A DNA stretch of 35,149 nucleotides from an uncultured Prochlorococcus sp. (GCA_902536775.1 CACAYX010000011.1:1-35149); one strand, 5' to 3'; shown: positions 7,053 to 16,219, numbered from the stretch's first letter. Translations and numbers: made by a program. Notes: generated from the sequence alone by a model not told the origin.

Positions 7053-8648
7053 ATGATACAGAAACAAGATTTAAGATATTTTCAAGAAAAGCAAATATTA
7101 ATAGCTTCTATAGATATTGGAACTAACTCTACACATCTCTTGGTAGCAGAAATTAATTTAGAATTAAAATCATTTTCAATAAAATTCACTGATAAATCAA
7201 CAACTCGTCTTGGAGAAAGAGATGAGGAGGGTAATCTTACTGAAGAATCAATCCAAAGAGCATTAGTTACTCTTAAGCGATTTAAGGAATATTGTAAAAG
7301 TAATGGAGTAAAACATATAGTAACAGCAGCAACAAGTGCAGTTAGGGAAGCTCCAAACGGTCAAGATTTTATTAGAAGAGTTCTTGATGAAACTGATATT
7401 CAAATAGAAATGATAAGTGGTTCTGAGGAAGCCAGATTAATTTACCTTGGTGTTCTTTCTGGTATGGCTTTTGAAGATCAGTCTTTTGTAATCATAGATA
7501 TTGGAGGAGGATCTACAGAATTAATACTTGCAGATAAAAAAGATGCTATAGCTCTTACCAGTTCGAGAATTGGCGCGGTAAGACTTAAAAATGATTTTTT
7601 AAATAAAGAGTCTATAAATTCAGAAAGATCGAGTTTTCTAACAACTTTTATTAAAGGATCTTTAGAACCATCTGTTCGAAAAATAAAGAGTAGATCTAAG
7701 GGAGATAAGCCTTTATCTATGATTGCAACTAGTGGCACTGCAACCTCATTAGGAAATTTGATTTCAGATGATTTGGGAGATTCTAAACAAAAGTTGCATG
7801 GTTATAAATTTAAAAGGGAAAATTTACAAAATGTATTGGAAAAACTAATTAAATTGCCAGTTTCGGAAATCAAGAAAATACCTTCATTAAGTGAGAGAAG
7901 AGCAGAAATAATTATTCCAGGAGCATTGATATTAAACACCGCAATGGAGATGTTGAACTTTAATGAATTAATAATAAGTGAGAGGGCGCTTAGAGAGGGT
8001 TTGGTTGTAGATTGGATGCTTCGTAAGGGGATAATTAAAAACGAGTTAAATATTCAAAGCAATATTAGAAAAACAACAATAGTTCATCAGGCCAGAAAGT
8101 TTGGAGTAGATAATACAAGAGCTGAGAAAGTTATTGATATTGCCTTTCAAATCTATGATCAGACTAAAAATATTTTTCATAGCGATAATGACCCTAAAGC
8201 TAAAGAACTTCTTTGGGCAGCTTCTAATCTTTATAATTGTGGGAAATACGTGAATGTTAGTTCCTATCACAAACACTCTTGGTATTTAATAAAAAATTGT
8301 GAGTTGTTGGGATATTCTGAAGCAGAAACAAATATTATTGCTTCAATAGCTAGATACCATAGAAAGACTCTACCTAAGAAAAGACATGAGTCTTGGCAAA
8401 ATTTAATATCCAAAGAAGATAAAACATTAGTTCTTGAAATGTCATTAATCCTGAGACTAGCAGCATCTCTTGATCAAAGACCTGACAAGGTGATCTCCTC
8501 AGTTCAAATAAAATTGCAGGAAAATATTCTTACATTTGAACTTTCCCCTTTAAATAGAAACCATGATCTTCTTCTGGAAAAATGGAACTTAGGATTATGC
8601 CGTAATGTAATAAAAGAAATAAATAATTTGGATTTAAAAGTTATTTAG
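7053..8648 (+). CDS. ppx: exopolyphosphatase (Ppx/GppA family)
   Basis: It releases phosphate from the ends of polyphosphate, or hydrolyses pppGpp in GppA-like members. The 531-aa protein has the actin-like ATPase fold. The first phosphate loop is DIGTNSTHLL at 21-30, the catalytic Glu region is SGSEEARLI at 122-130, and the second phosphate loop is DIGGGSTEL at 149-157. The C-terminal part (from about 330) resembles the HD-like domain of longer Ppx proteins, with YHKHSWYLI and ARYHRKTLPKKRHESW. It is divergent from ubiA. The 3' end overlaps the convergent HTH gene by 8 nt. Polyphosphate handling fits life in phosphate-poor surface water, but that is inference. Confidence 0.93.
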   Translation: MIQKQDLRYFQEKQILIASIDIGTNSTHLLVAEINLELKSFSIKFTDKSTTRLGERDEEGNLTEESIQRALVTLKRFKEYCKSNGVKHIVTAATSAVREAPNGQDFIRRVLDETDIQIEMISGSEEARLIYLGVLSGMAFEDQSFVIIDIGGGSTELILADKKDAIALTSSRIGAVRLKNDFLNKESINSERSSFLTTFIKGSLEPSVRKIKSRSKGDKPLSMIATSGTATSLGNLISDDLGDSKQKLHGYKFKRENLQNVLEKLIKLPVSEIKKIPSLSERRAEIIIPGALILNTAMEMLNFNELIISERALREGLVVDWMLRKGIIKNELNIQSNIRKTTIVHQARKFGVDNTRAEKVIDIAFQIYDQTKNIFHSDNDPKAKELLWAASNLYNCGKYVNVSSYHKHSWYLIKNCELLGYSEAETNIIASIARYHRKTLPKKRHESWQNLISKEDKTLVLEMSLILRLAASLDQRPDKVISSVQIKLQENILTFELSPLNRNHDLLLEKWNLGLCRNVIKEINNLDLKVI

Positions 8649-9135
8649 TTTTTTTAATAAGTTCCTGTTTTGGAGTTTGATTCTGAGAAGAGTCTGAAAA
8701 TAAATTGAAAATTAAGGACGAGGCGGTTAGTCCGAGAAAGCCTGAAATTAAAATAAATATTAGGAAACCTATTGGATTAAGATTCTTAGATTTCCTAGAT
8801 TTGTAATTTTTTTTGGAAACTTCTTTGACTATTTCTTCAATTTTCACCTCTTTCCTCTCTGTCTTGAACTCATCGATTATGAATTCTGTATCAAGTTTGA
8901 GCTTCTGTGCAATCCGTCTAATCATTGCTTTGACAAATACTTTTTCAGGTAGCTTTTCTTCATTACCTTCTTCTATGGCTTCAAGTTGATGAGCTCCGAT
9001 TTTTAAATCAGAAGCTAATTCTTCAATTGATTGATTTCTACTTAACCTCGCCTCTTTAATGAAATTTCCAATTCTCTTTAAAGAGGAGTTTTCTCCTTGA
9101 TTGTTGTTTCCCGAAGCAGATTTTATTTCTTTCAA
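8641..9135 (-). CDS. RodZ-like helix-turn-helix protein with C-terminal membrane anchor
   Basis: This 164-aa protein has a Cro/C1-type HTH at about residues 19-75 (IGNFIKEARLSRNQSIEELASDLKI..., EAIEEGNEEKLPE, FVKAMIRRIAQKL), exactly the pattern of the RodZ N-terminal domain. A basic stretch (KKNYKSRKSKN) precedes one membrane segment at about 123-145, and a short outer tail follows. RodZ links MreB to the wall-elongation machinery, and this copy lacks the usual long periplasmic domain. The start appears to be TTG at 9135, since no in-frame ATG lies before the HTH. It is the last gene of the petC-petA-lgt-cobM set and overlaps ppx by 8 nt at the 3' end. Confidence 0.78.
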   Translation of the reverse strand: MKEIKSASGNNNQGENSSLKRIGNFIKEARLSRNQSIEELASDLKIGAHQLEAIEEGNEEKLPEKVFVKAMIRRIAQKLKLDTEFIIDEFKTERKEVKIEEIVKEVSKKNYKSRKSKNLNPIGFLIFILISGFLGLTASSLIFNLFSDSSQNQTPKQELIKKTK

Positions 9136-9190
9136 AGTAAATAAATTTTTACTAATTATAGTTATTAATATTTTTCTATCAACTTTAAGA

Positions 9191-9946
9191 TTATTTATTC
9201 CTAAAGAGATGCCTATAAGATGGGTTATAAAGATTAGATCTTTTTTGAGAATTACTAATTGCTGGGCTAATTATGTAAATGGTTGTTCTAATTAGTTTTT
9301 TCTCAATAGAAAAATTTTCCATATCTTTTAATTCTATTAATGATGTCCAACCATCATCCCAAGATACTCTAAATCCAACAATCACTTTAGTCTCTGGAGG
9401 GTAAAACTCTAGTAGAGTTTTTTGAGACCTTTTTACATGCCTAGCACTTAGATAAAGACATATAGAGGAATTATGTTTCGCAAGATCTTTCAGAGATTCT
9501 TTTTCGGGCATCCCTGTTCGCCCTCCTGCTCTAGTTAAAATTATTGTTTGCGTTACGTCAGGGATGGTTAATTCAGCTTCATGATATGCTGCCGCAACTT
9601 GAAAAGCACTTACACCTGGAACAACCTCGATTTCAATTTTTTCGTTTTTTAAAATTTCGATTTGCTCTCTAATTGCTCCAAAAAGGCAAGGGTCTCCATC
9701 ATGCAACCTAATAACATTTTTCCCTGCCTGAAATTTTTCTATCATAATTGAGGTGATTTGTTCTAGGTTAAGCGAACTCGTTTTTATTTTTTCAGAACCT
9801 TTTTTAGCAAAATCTAAAATCTTTTCAGGAATTAGAGAATCAGTCCAAATAATGACATCTGCAATTTTTATTTTTTTTAATGCTTTTAAAGTTAATAATT
9901 CTGGATCTCCTGGACCAACACCAATAAAGGATATTTTTTTATCCAT
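9191..9946 (-). CDS. cobM: precorrin-4 C11-methyltransferase
   Basis: CobM/CbiF adds the C11 methyl group from S-adenosylmethionine during corrin-ring synthesis for cobalamin. Tetrapyrrole-methylase motifs are present: [18 protein letters not shown] at the N-terminus, [24 protein letters not shown], and [10 protein letters not shown], which is characteristic of the C11 enzyme. The reading frame is open up to a GTG at 9964. I prefer the ATG at 9946, preceded by AGAAAG, because it gives MDKKISFIG and an 8-nt overlap with the lgt stop, consistent with translational coupling. Protein length is then 251 aa, normal for the family. Free-living Prochlorococcus makes its own (pseudo)cobalamin. Confidence 0.94.
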   Translation of the reverse strand: MDKKISFIGVGPGDPELLTLKALKKIKIADVIIWTDSLIPEKILDFAKKGSEKIKTSSLNLEQITSIMIEKFQAGKNVIRLHDGDPCLFGAIREQIEILKNEKIEIEVVPGVSAFQVAAAYHEAELTIPDVTQTIILTRAGGRTGMPEKESLKDLAKHNSSICLYLSARHVKRSQKTLLEFYPPETKVIVGFRVSWDDGWTSLIELKDMENFSIEKKLIRTTIYIISPAISNSQKRSNLYNPSYRHLFRNK

Positions 9947-10832
9947 TCTTTCTATTTTTCCCACTATATGTCCTCAATCTTAAAAAAAATATTCCAATTA
10001 ATCCAGAAGAAAATAGAAAAATACTTATAAATTGAGCCATTCTTATACCGCCATCACAGAAAGGTGGAAGTCCACCAATGCATAGTGGGTCAGTTCTTAA
10101 ACCTTCAATCCAGAATCTTCCAAAGCTATAACTTATTAAATAAAGACAGCTAATAAAGCCAGGCCTGAAAAAATCTGTTTTATTTTGTTTATTAAAGGTA
10201 ATAATAAGGACGATGAAAATTAATAGATTCCACAATGACTCATAGAGAAATGTAGGATGAAAAAATTCATAATTAAGAAATTCTAAAGGCCTATTTTGGA
10301 TAGGTATAAATAATTTCCAAGGCAAATTTGTAGGAACTCCAAAGGCTTCATTATTGAAAAAATTTCCCCACCTTCCTATTGATTGTCCAAGAATAATCGA
10401 GGGTATTAATATATCTATAAAAGTTTTTAAATTAATTTTTTTCGACTTGCAGAAATAGATAATAGATATTAATCCGCCAATTAGACCTCCGTGGATTGCT
10501 ATGCCTCCTTCCCAAACTGCAAGAAAAGAAGGTATTTGAATGATGTTATTAAATAGTTCAAAAGAAATAAAAAAGTTCTCTCCGCTATATTGCCTCCACT
10601 CAAAAATTACGTAATAAGCTCTAGCTCCAGTTATTGAAGAGATTATTAATGATGGAAGTATTTCACTAATGTACTCTGGGTTAATATTTCTTGCCTTTGC
10701 TAGTTTTTTAGAGACAAATAGGCCTATTAAAACTGAAACCGAAATAAGCATTCCATACCATCTAATAGTAATAAATCCTAAATTTAAAAAAGTTTCTCCT
10801 GGAGATTGAATAAAAGCTTGAATTATAAGCAT
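9939..10832 (-). CDS. lgt: prolipoprotein diacylglyceryl transferase
   Basis: Lgt transfers diacylglycerol from phosphatidylglycerol to the lipobox cysteine of prolipoproteins at the cell membrane. The 297-aa protein has about seven hydrophobic helices. Conserved elements are [10 protein letters not shown] (His114), the signature [13 protein letters not shown] with Arg154, and [13 protein letters not shown] near the C-terminus, corresponding to the essential Arg/Glu region. Length is normal. It begins 10 nt after petA and overlaps cobM by 8 nt, which supports a single operon with petC and petA. Confidence 0.96.
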   Translation of the reverse strand: MLIIQAFIQSPGETFLNLGFITIRWYGMLISVSVLIGLFVSKKLAKARNINPEYISEILPSLIISSITGARAYYVIFEWRQYSGENFFISFELFNNIIQIPSFLAVWEGGIAIHGGLIGGLISIIYFCKSKKINLKTFIDILIPSIILGQSIGRWGNFFNNEAFGVPTNLPWKLFIPIQNRPLEFLNYEFFHPTFLYESLWNLLIFIVLIITFNKQNKTDFFRPGFISCLYLISYSFGRFWIEGLRTDPLCIGGLPPFCDGGIRMAQFISIFLFSSGLIGIFFLRLRTYSGKNRKNG

Positions 10833-10842
10833 TTAAAGGAAA

Positions 10843-11796
10843 TTAGATACCCTCTGCTGCTTGGACTTTTTCTACCTGTTTTTTCTTTAATACTAAAAGT
10901 ATTTGTGTTAGGCCTACACCAATGAAGAATGCAATCAATCCAATTACTCTATAAGGGCTCTGAAGTACAACCTCAGCATCTAATTGCCCAAAGCCACCAA
11001 CGTTGGGATCATTAGTAAGAGGGTCACCTACATTAATTTTGTCTTGCGCTTTTACGATAAGTTGAGGACCAACAGGCACTACTTCAGTAGTTATTTCTCC
11101 ATTATCGTTTTCTATATTGACCTTATAGCTACCATCTTCAATTGTTTCTATTGAATTTATAGTTCCTGTGGTGGAAGAAGTGAATACTACATTATTGCTC
11201 TTGTCTCCAGTTGGATATACCTGACCTCTACCTCTATTGCCTCCAATATGTAACGAGTATTTTCCATAGTGATATTCTTTATTAGTTGATGGGTCAGGGG
11301 AAAGTACAGGGAAAACGATTTCTTTATTGGTATCGCCAGGTAAAGGTCCGACAATAATGATATTATCTTTCTCTTCACTGTAATTAGTGAAATAAACCCC
11401 TTCTGTTTCCTCTTTTATTTCTTCTGTCCATCTTTCTTGTGGAGCAAGTTTAAAGCCATCAGGCAGCATTACAACAGCACCAACTTGTAATGGGACTTCC
11501 GAACCATCAGCCCCTATCTCTTTTAAATCATTTTTGTAGGGTATTTTGACTACAGCTTTAAAAACACTGTCTGCTCCAACAGATTGGGGAACCTCTGCAA
11601 TTGTAGGCATCTGAGCTAGATGGCAATTTGCACAGACTATCTTACCTGTGGCTTCTCTTGGGGATTCGTAGTTTTGCTGAGCCCAAAATGGATAAGCAAA
11701 ACTGATCTTTGGATAAAATAGAATGCTTGAAATGAAAAGCAGAGTACAGATAAATAAACTTGTTTTTTTCATGATTTGATTTTTAAGACCTTTCAT
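10843..11796 (-). CDS. petA: cytochrome f of the cytochrome b6f complex
   Basis: This c-type cytochrome of b6f passes electrons from the Rieske protein to plastocyanin in the thylakoid lumen. From the ATG at 11796 the protein has 317 aa. A hydrophobic signal spans about residues 8-34, ending SFA, and the mature chain begins at Tyr35 (YPFWAQQ). Counted from that Tyr, the haem motif CANCH falls at Cys21, Cys24 and His25, exactly the canonical numbering. A membrane anchor ([20 protein letters not shown]) and a basic tail close the protein. The frame stays open to 11886 inside petC, but the 11796 start, 4 nt after the petC stop, fits the family length. Confidence 0.97.
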   Translation of the reverse strand: MKGLKNQIMKKTSLFICTLLFISSILFYPKISFAYPFWAQQNYESPREATGKIVCANCHLAQMPTIAEVPQSVGADSVFKAVVKIPYKNDLKEIGADGSEVPLQVGAVVMLPDGFKLAPQERWTEEIKEETEGVYFTNYSEEKDNIIIVGPLPGDTNKEIVFPVLSPDPSTNKEYHYGKYSLHIGGNRGRGQVYPTGDKSNNVVFTSSTTGTINSIETIEDGSYKVNIENDNGEITTEVVPVGPQLIVKAQDKINVGDPLTNDPNVGGFGQLDAEVVLQSPYRVIGLIAFFIGVGLTQILLVLKKKQVEKVQAAEGI

Positions 11797-11800
11797 TTTT

Positions 11801-12337
11801 TTATGCCCACCATGGATTTTCATTAGTTCTAAAGTCAGTTTCTGACCATTGTTTGACGAGTACAGCATCATCTTCAATATCGACATGAGCTAAAGCTAAA
11901 GATAAAGGCGCAGGTCCTCTTACTACCTTCCCGTTAGTATCGTACTGACTGCCATGACAAGGACATATGAATTTATTAGCACCACTATCCCATGGGACAA
12001 CGCAACCTAAATGAGTACAAATTGCATTTAAACCAAATTCTCCTATTTCCCCACCCTCATTAACTATTAAATAAGTTGGATCTCCCTTTAGACCCTGAAC
12101 TAGACTTCTGTCTCCTGCTTGATGTGTAGCTAACCAACCTGTCTTAGTTATTGGATTCCCTAATTCATCTTTAGCAGAAGTTCCACCACCACCACCGCCT
12201 GCTCTTAAAGGCATGAAATAATTCGCTACAGGGTAAAGGGCTCCTAAAGCTACACCAGTTGCAGTACCAAATGTAAGAAGATTCATAAATTGCCTTCGAC
12301 CCATTGAAGGGACATCATTGGAACTTAATTGAGTCAT
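11801..12337 (-). CDS. petC: Rieske iron-sulfur protein of cytochrome b6f
   Basis: It carries the 2Fe-2S centre that oxidises plastoquinol. In 178 aa, a twin-arginine-like start ([12 protein letters not shown]) is followed by one membrane helix at about 20-42, then a six-glycine hinge ([10 protein letters not shown]) that lets the head domain swing. The cluster motifs are CTHLGC (Cys107, His109, Cys112) and CPCHGS (Cys125, Cys127, His128). Cys107, His109, Cys125 and His128 bind the cluster, and Cys112-Cys127 form the disulfide. petA follows after 4 nt. The RR pair fits Tat insertion, and tatC lies nearby at 12747-13511. Confidence 0.97.
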   Translation of the reverse strand: MTQLSSNDVPSMGRRQFMNLLTFGTATGVALGALYPVANYFMPLRAGGGGGGTSAKDELGNPITKTGWLATHQAGDRSLVQGLKGDPTYLIVNEGGEIGEFGLNAICTHLGCVVPWDSGANKFICPCHGSQYDTNGKVVRGPAPLSLALAHVDIEDDAVLVKQWSETDFRTNENPWWA

Positions 12338-12393
12338 TCGCTACTTGGTGCTGTTATTTATTAGTTATTATGAAGCAAATTGTTCAATTTCTG

Positions 12394-12422
12394 TTGCAAA
12401 TAGATAGGACTTTTAATAATTT
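12394..12422 (+). promoter_or_regulatory. possible promoter of the DUF3067 gene
   Basis: TTGCAA at 12394-12399 and TAATTT at 12417-12422 are spaced 17 nt apart, in the 123-nt divergent gap between petC and the DUF3067 gene. The -10 match is partial, so confidence is low. The petC promoter must lie in the same gap on the other strand, where CATAAT (plus-strand ATTATG at 12367-12372) is a possible -10. Confidence 0.3.
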
Positions 12423-12460
12423 AAAGTAAAAGTTTAGGAAGTCTTAATTAATTGATTTAA

Positions 12461-12778
12461 ATGAACCCATTACTAGTAGATGAAGTTATACATTATTTGA
12501 TTCATCGCTGGGGGAAAAAATATGATTTTAGACTCTTTACAAGAGGAAAATTCGTGTATTTTCAAATGATGTGGGGATTTCTTGGACAGGAATCATTCCC
12601 TTTAAGTGAAGATGAATATAAAAAATCCATAGCTGATAAAATCGAGATTTTAAATAGATGTGGATATTCAGAAGAAGTAAGGGAGTGGCTAAAGAAAGTC
12701 AATGCTAAGCCAAGGTTAGGTAGAGCTGTCAGCTTGCAATTAGATCTTAATGAGAAGATGAAAGAGTTTTTGACTTAA
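12461..12778 (+). CDS. DUF3067 family protein
   Basis: This 105-aa soluble protein matches the pattern I know for the DUF3067 family of cyanobacteria and plastids. The pattern is an N-terminal helix with HRWGKKYDFRL, a GKFVYFQMMWGFLGQESFPLSEDEY core, and a C-terminal KPRLGRAVSLQLDL segment. Function is not established to my knowledge, though the phylogenetic spread suggests a role tied to photosynthetic cells. Its last 32 nt overlap the 3' end of tatC on the other strand. It lies opposite petC across a divergent promoter region. Confidence 0.82.
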   Translation: MNPLLVDEVIHYLIHRWGKKYDFRLFTRGKFVYFQMMWGFLGQESFPLSEDEYKKSIADKIEILNRCGYSEEVREWLKKVNAKPRLGRAVSLQLDLNEKMKEFLT

Positions 12779-13511
12779 GATTTTCTGATAAGTAAGTTAA
12801 TCCAGTACCCACGAAAAATAAAAACACAATAGATATAGATAGCAATGACATAGTCAATGGGTCAGTTGAAGGGGTAATTACTGCAGATAATATTGCAGAG
12901 GAAATTACAACTATCTTCCAATTCGAAATCATTTTTTCTGTTGTAATTATTCCAAGAGAACCAAGAATAAATTGTAATACTGGCAATTGAAAAGCTATCG
13001 CAGTACTGGACATTAATAAGAGAACAAAATCAAAATATCTTTCTATAGACCAAGTTGGTTCAACAATATCAGCACCAAAACTAATGAAGAAATTTATTGC
13101 TGCAGGGACTAATATCCACCATGAAAAAATTAATCCTAAAAAAAACAGAAGTCCTGAACCAAAAACTGCGGGCAATATAAGGCTTTTTTCTTGTTTTGTT
13201 AAACCAGGAGAAATGAATAATATTATTTGATAAAAAATATAAGGCATAGAAACTATCAATCCACTGTAACCTGCAACTTTAATAGCGACAAATAAAAACT
13301 CTCCTGGAGCAAGTTGAAGTAAATGAATATCACCAGCTGGGATTTCTAAAAAAGATATTAATGGCTTTATAATGAGACAACTAAAGATTATTGAAATAAG
13401 TATTGAGTAAATTGAGTTTAGTATCCTTTGACGAAGCTCCTCTAAATGATCACTAAAAGTCATCGAAACTGATAATTTATTTTCACTTTGACCTGTATCT
13501 CTCATTGTCAT
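12747..13511 (-). CDS. tatC: Sec-independent (twin-arginine) translocase subunit TatC
   Basis: TatC is the receptor for twin-arginine signal peptides and moves folded proteins across the thylakoid or cell membrane. The 254-aa protein has six hydrophobic helices. The N-terminal signature MTFSDHLEELRQRI precedes the first helix, and the family motif near helix 2-3 (APGEFLFVAIKVAGYSGL) and SFGADIVEPTWSIERYFDFVL are both present. The ATG at 13511 gives a 16-residue polar extension before the signature, and the Met at residue 17 is an alternative start. tatA is not in the window. The 3' end overlaps the DUF3067 gene by 32 nt. Confidence 0.95.
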   Translation of the reverse strand: MTMRDTGQSENKLSVSMTFSDHLEELRQRILNSIYSILISIIFSCLIIKPLISFLEIPAGDIHLLQLAPGEFLFVAIKVAGYSGLIVSMPYIFYQIILFISPGLTKQEKSLILPAVFGSGLLFFLGLIFSWWILVPAAINFFISFGADIVEPTWSIERYFDFVLLLMSSTAIAFQLPVLQFILGSLGIITTEKMISNWKIVVISSAILSAVITPSTDPLTMSLLSISIVFLFFVGTGLTYLSENLKSKTLSSSH

Positions 13512-13586
13512 TTGATAAAGATTTTGTAAGAAAAAGGTTTAAAAATTACTATTGTCAAAGTTCAAGTTATTTTTCGATAAACTTAA

Positions 13587-13847
13587 CTATTTGCTTAATT
13601 TAGGATTAGTTGGATCTGGTAATAAGAAAGGAGGAGCATCATTTAGGGATGATTCACCATAAGTTTCATATTCTCTATACCCACCCATTTTCCCATTAGT
13701 TTTCATTAAAGCGCTTACGAAGGCAAGTAGTAAGAAAACAGTAGGAGCTCCAATTATTAATGCAGCACCGAATAGATATCCAACAATAAATTCTGGAAAA
13801 CTATGATTTCCTAAGAATTCATGAGTGCCCAAAAGAAAATCAAACAT
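13587..13847 (-). CDS. 86-aa single-span membrane protein, unknown
   Basis: I do not recognise a named family with certainty. Residues 1-20 are amphipathic (FDFLLGTHEFLGNHSFPEF). One long hydrophobic helix follows at about 20-47 (VGYLFGAALIIGAPTVFLLLAFVSALM), and then a polar tail containing GGYREYETYGESS and a Pro-rich end (APPFLLPDPTNPK). No cysteine or haem motif is present. It lies 29 nt behind the RqcH gene and 75 nt before tatC on the same strand. The tidy reading frame and membrane topology support a real gene, and thylakoid location is a guess. Confidence 0.7.
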   Translation of the reverse strand: MFDFLLGTHEFLGNHSFPEFIVGYLFGAALIIGAPTVFLLLAFVSALMKTNGKMGGYREYETYGESSLNDAPPFLLPDPTNPKLSK

Positions 13848-13876
13848 TTAGATTTAAAAATTTTTTTTATTATAAA

Positions 13877-15577
13877 CTAAATTACTCTTTTAAGATTTTT
13901 TTTAATGTAATCTTCTCCTCTTGTAGGATTTCCCCAAATAATTTCTCTATTTTTAAAGGAAACGCAACCAGGTCCTCCTTTTTTGATTTTTTGCAAATCT
14001 TTAATCTTTACTAAATTAATTGGAACTTTAATGTTTCTTTTTGCCTTACTAAATAATGCAGCTAAATCTGCAGCTACTTGAAGATCTTTTTCAGATGCTA
14101 CTTGAGATGAAGACTTCAAAACTACATGACTGCCTGGTGTTTCCTGAGCATGAAACCATAAATCTCCTTTTTTTGAGAACTTAAAGCTTATTAATTCATT
14201 TTGCCTCATATTTCGCCCTACCTGAAGCTTCAATCCTGTGGGAGTATCAACTTGGATTGGAGAAGATTGTAACTCAGATGTACTTTTGTTATTTTCTCTT
14301 TGCCTCTTGATATTGATATTAAACTCGCTACAAATTTCTTCCATAATTTCTTCTAGTAGTTTGATTCTCATAAAAAGTTTTTCATGATTTAAAGAATTTA
14401 GATTTTCCAGAAGTGTAGTGAATTCATCTAATCTTTCTATATTTGTTTTATAAATACTTATTCTTTCTTTTATTAATTCTCTAGATCTCTTTAGTTTTTT
14501 TGACTTTTTATATAGTTTTTGTCCTTTAATAATATCTCGTTTTTTAATTTCATTTGAAGAAAATATATTATCAGCTTTTTCTTTATAAACCTCATAGTTT
14601 TCTGATTTTGTCAAAAGATCATATTGAATATTTAAATTCTTTTTTTCAGTATTGGTCTGTTTAAAAATTATCCCTTCAATTTTCTTTTCCAATAATTCAA
14701 GTTTTTTTTGTTTAAGGTGATAATCATAATAATTCTCTAAACTGGTGCATAAGTTTTTTTTATTTTCGCAATTAATTTCTTTATCAAAAAACCAAACGCA
14801 ATAAAAATCTTTGTTAAATGTAGAAAAGTTAAATTTATTGTTTTTAAACCTATTTATCCAAATCTTCCAATTTTTAAATATCTCCTTTAAGTCCGAATCG
14901 CTAATGAAATCGATATTTTTTCCCATTATTTCCGAACTACCAGTTTTGCTAACAACCTCTAATTGTTTTGTGAGGATAGGGCTAACTCCTTGATAGGTAT
15001 TTATTAAACAGTATTTAAAAGACTCAGGTACTATTGAAATTGAGTCTTTCCATGATTGAAAAGACTCATCTTCTCTAGGTTTTTTTTTGAGATTTACTGG
15101 AGGGCCAGAATAAATTGATCCTGTTGAAATTGTTCTAAAACTAGATTGACTTGATTTAATTTGTTTGCCAACTGCAATTATTTTTTGTTTATTATCTAAA
15201 TAAAAAATATTACTATGTTTTCCCATTAATTCAAAAATTAAATACTTGTTAATTTCATCCCCTGGTTTTTTTGCAAAACTAAATTTTATAACTCTCTCGA
15301 AATCATCTTGATCAATCGAAATTAAAGCCATATACTTTAATCCATATCTTATCTGTTTAGAAAGTGTGCTTTCTCTCCCAATCTTTTCTGGCTTATTGAT
15401 CTTTAGTATTCTTGGAGAGTCTCCATTCCATGAAACTTCTAACCATGTTTGAGAACTAATTCCCCTGAAACATAATTGAATTGTATTAGGCTCTGGTTGT
15501 TGGGCAGTTTCAAATTTTGTAGGTAAGATGTTTTTTGTCAAATAATGCAAGACAGATCTAATAGTTGTAATGTCCAT
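13877..15577 (-). CDS. rqcH: RqcH/NFACT family ribosome quality-control protein
   Basis: NFACT proteins bind stalled 50S subunits and, in bacteria, recruit tRNA-Ala to add C-terminal alanine tails that mark the nascent chain for degradation. From the ATG at 15577 the protein has 566 aa. It has the NFACT-N domain (MDITTIRSVLHYL onward), a long coiled-coil region rich in Lys/Glu at about 275-415, and the NFACT-R domain with GDLWFHAQETPGSHVVL and KKGGPGCVSFKNREIIWGNP. An in-frame ATG at 15601 exists, but AAAGGTG before 15577 and the family N-terminus favour the latter. The Asp-Arg pair important for tRNA selection reads Glu94-Arg95 here. Older annotations call this family fibronectin-binding. 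Confidence 0.9.
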   Translation of the reverse strand: MDITTIRSVLHYLTKNILPTKFETAQQPEPNTIQLCFRGISSQTWLEVSWNGDSPRILKINKPEKIGRESTLSKQIRYGLKYMALISIDQDDFERVIKFSFAKKPGDEINKYLIFELMGKHSNIFYLDNKQKIIAVGKQIKSSQSSFRTISTGSIYSGPPVNLKKKPREDESFQSWKDSISIVPESFKYCLINTYQGVSPILTKQLEVVSKTGSSEIMGKNIDFISDSDLKEIFKNWKIWINRFKNNKFNFSTFNKDFYCVWFFDKEINCENKKNLCTSLENYYDYHLKQKKLELLEKKIEGIIFKQTNTEKKNLNIQYDLLTKSENYEVYKEKADNIFSSNEIKKRDIIKGQKLYKKSKKLKRSRELIKERISIYKTNIERLDEFTTLLENLNSLNHEKLFMRIKLLEEIMEEICSEFNINIKRQRENNKSTSELQSSPIQVDTPTGLKLQVGRNMRQNELISFKFSKKGDLWFHAQETPGSHVVLKSSSQVASEKDLQVAADLAALFSKAKRNIKVPINLVKIKDLQKIKKGGPGCVSFKNREIIWGNPTRGEDYIKKNLKRVI

Positions 15578-15650
15578 TATCTGTGGAACACCTTTTTGCA
15601 TTATTCCTTTTTAATTCACAAGATTTTTATTTTACTGTAAAAAATTTAAT

Positions 15651-16205
15651 ATGAAAAATCAAAAAAAACTTATTATCATTACTGGACCCAGCGGGGTAGG
15701 TAAAGGAACAGTTGTTAAAGAAATATTAAGTAAAGAAAAAGATTTTTGGCTTTCAATATCTGCAACTACTAGAGAACCTAGAGAGGGAGAGAAGGAAGGA
15801 GAAAATTACTACTTTTTAAATGAAGAAAAATTTAAAGAAATGATTGAACAAAACCTGTTCGTTGAATGGGCTCAATTCGCTGGAAACTACTATGGAACGC
15901 CTTTATTTTCTGTTAATGAGAAAATAAAAAAGGGATTTACTATACTACTTGAAATTGAAGTAGAGGGTGCAAGGCAAATAAAAAATAAGTTTCCTAATGC
16001 CCTGTCAATATTTTTACTTCCTCCGGATAAAGATGAGTTAGAAAGAAGAATAAGAAATAGAGGTACGGAAAAAGAAGAGGCAATTAAAAAAAGACTCTCA
16101 AGGGCTAATTATGAGATTTCAGTATCAAATCAATTTGATTTTGCATTAACAAATCACAATGTTGATGAAACAGCAAAAAAAATAATCAAATTAATAAAAA
16201 CTTGA
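15651..16205 (+). CDS. gmk: guanylate kinase
   Basis: It phosphorylates GMP to GDP with ATP. The protein has 184 aa. The P-loop TGPSGVGKGT is at 11-20, followed by the GMP-binding segment SISATTREPREGEKEGENYYF and later GTPLFSVNEKI. The lid contains RNRGTEKEEAIKKRL. Length and motifs are standard. It is divergent from the rqcH gene with only a short shared promoter gap, and its stop lies 14 nt from the convergent psaJ stop. Confidence 0.96.
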   Translation: MKNQKKLIIITGPSGVGKGTVVKEILSKEKDFWLSISATTREPREGEKEGENYYFLNEEKFKEMIEQNLFVEWAQFAGNYYGTPLFSVNEKIKKGFTILLEIEVEGARQIKNKFPNALSIFLLPPDKDELERRIRNRGTEKEEAIKKRLSRANYEISVSNQFDFALTNHNVDETAKKIIKLIKT

Positions 16206-16219
16206 TTATTTTCTCTTTA

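Noticed and set aside
9947-9964. GTG start for cobM six codons upstream of the ATG
   Set aside because: The added residues are not part of the family N-terminus, and the ATG at 9946 has an AGAAAG just before it.
11797-11886. Longer form of petA reaching back into petC
   Set aside because: It would overlap petC by 86 nt and add 30 residues before a normal signal peptide. The start at 11796 gives canonical cytochrome f length and numbering.
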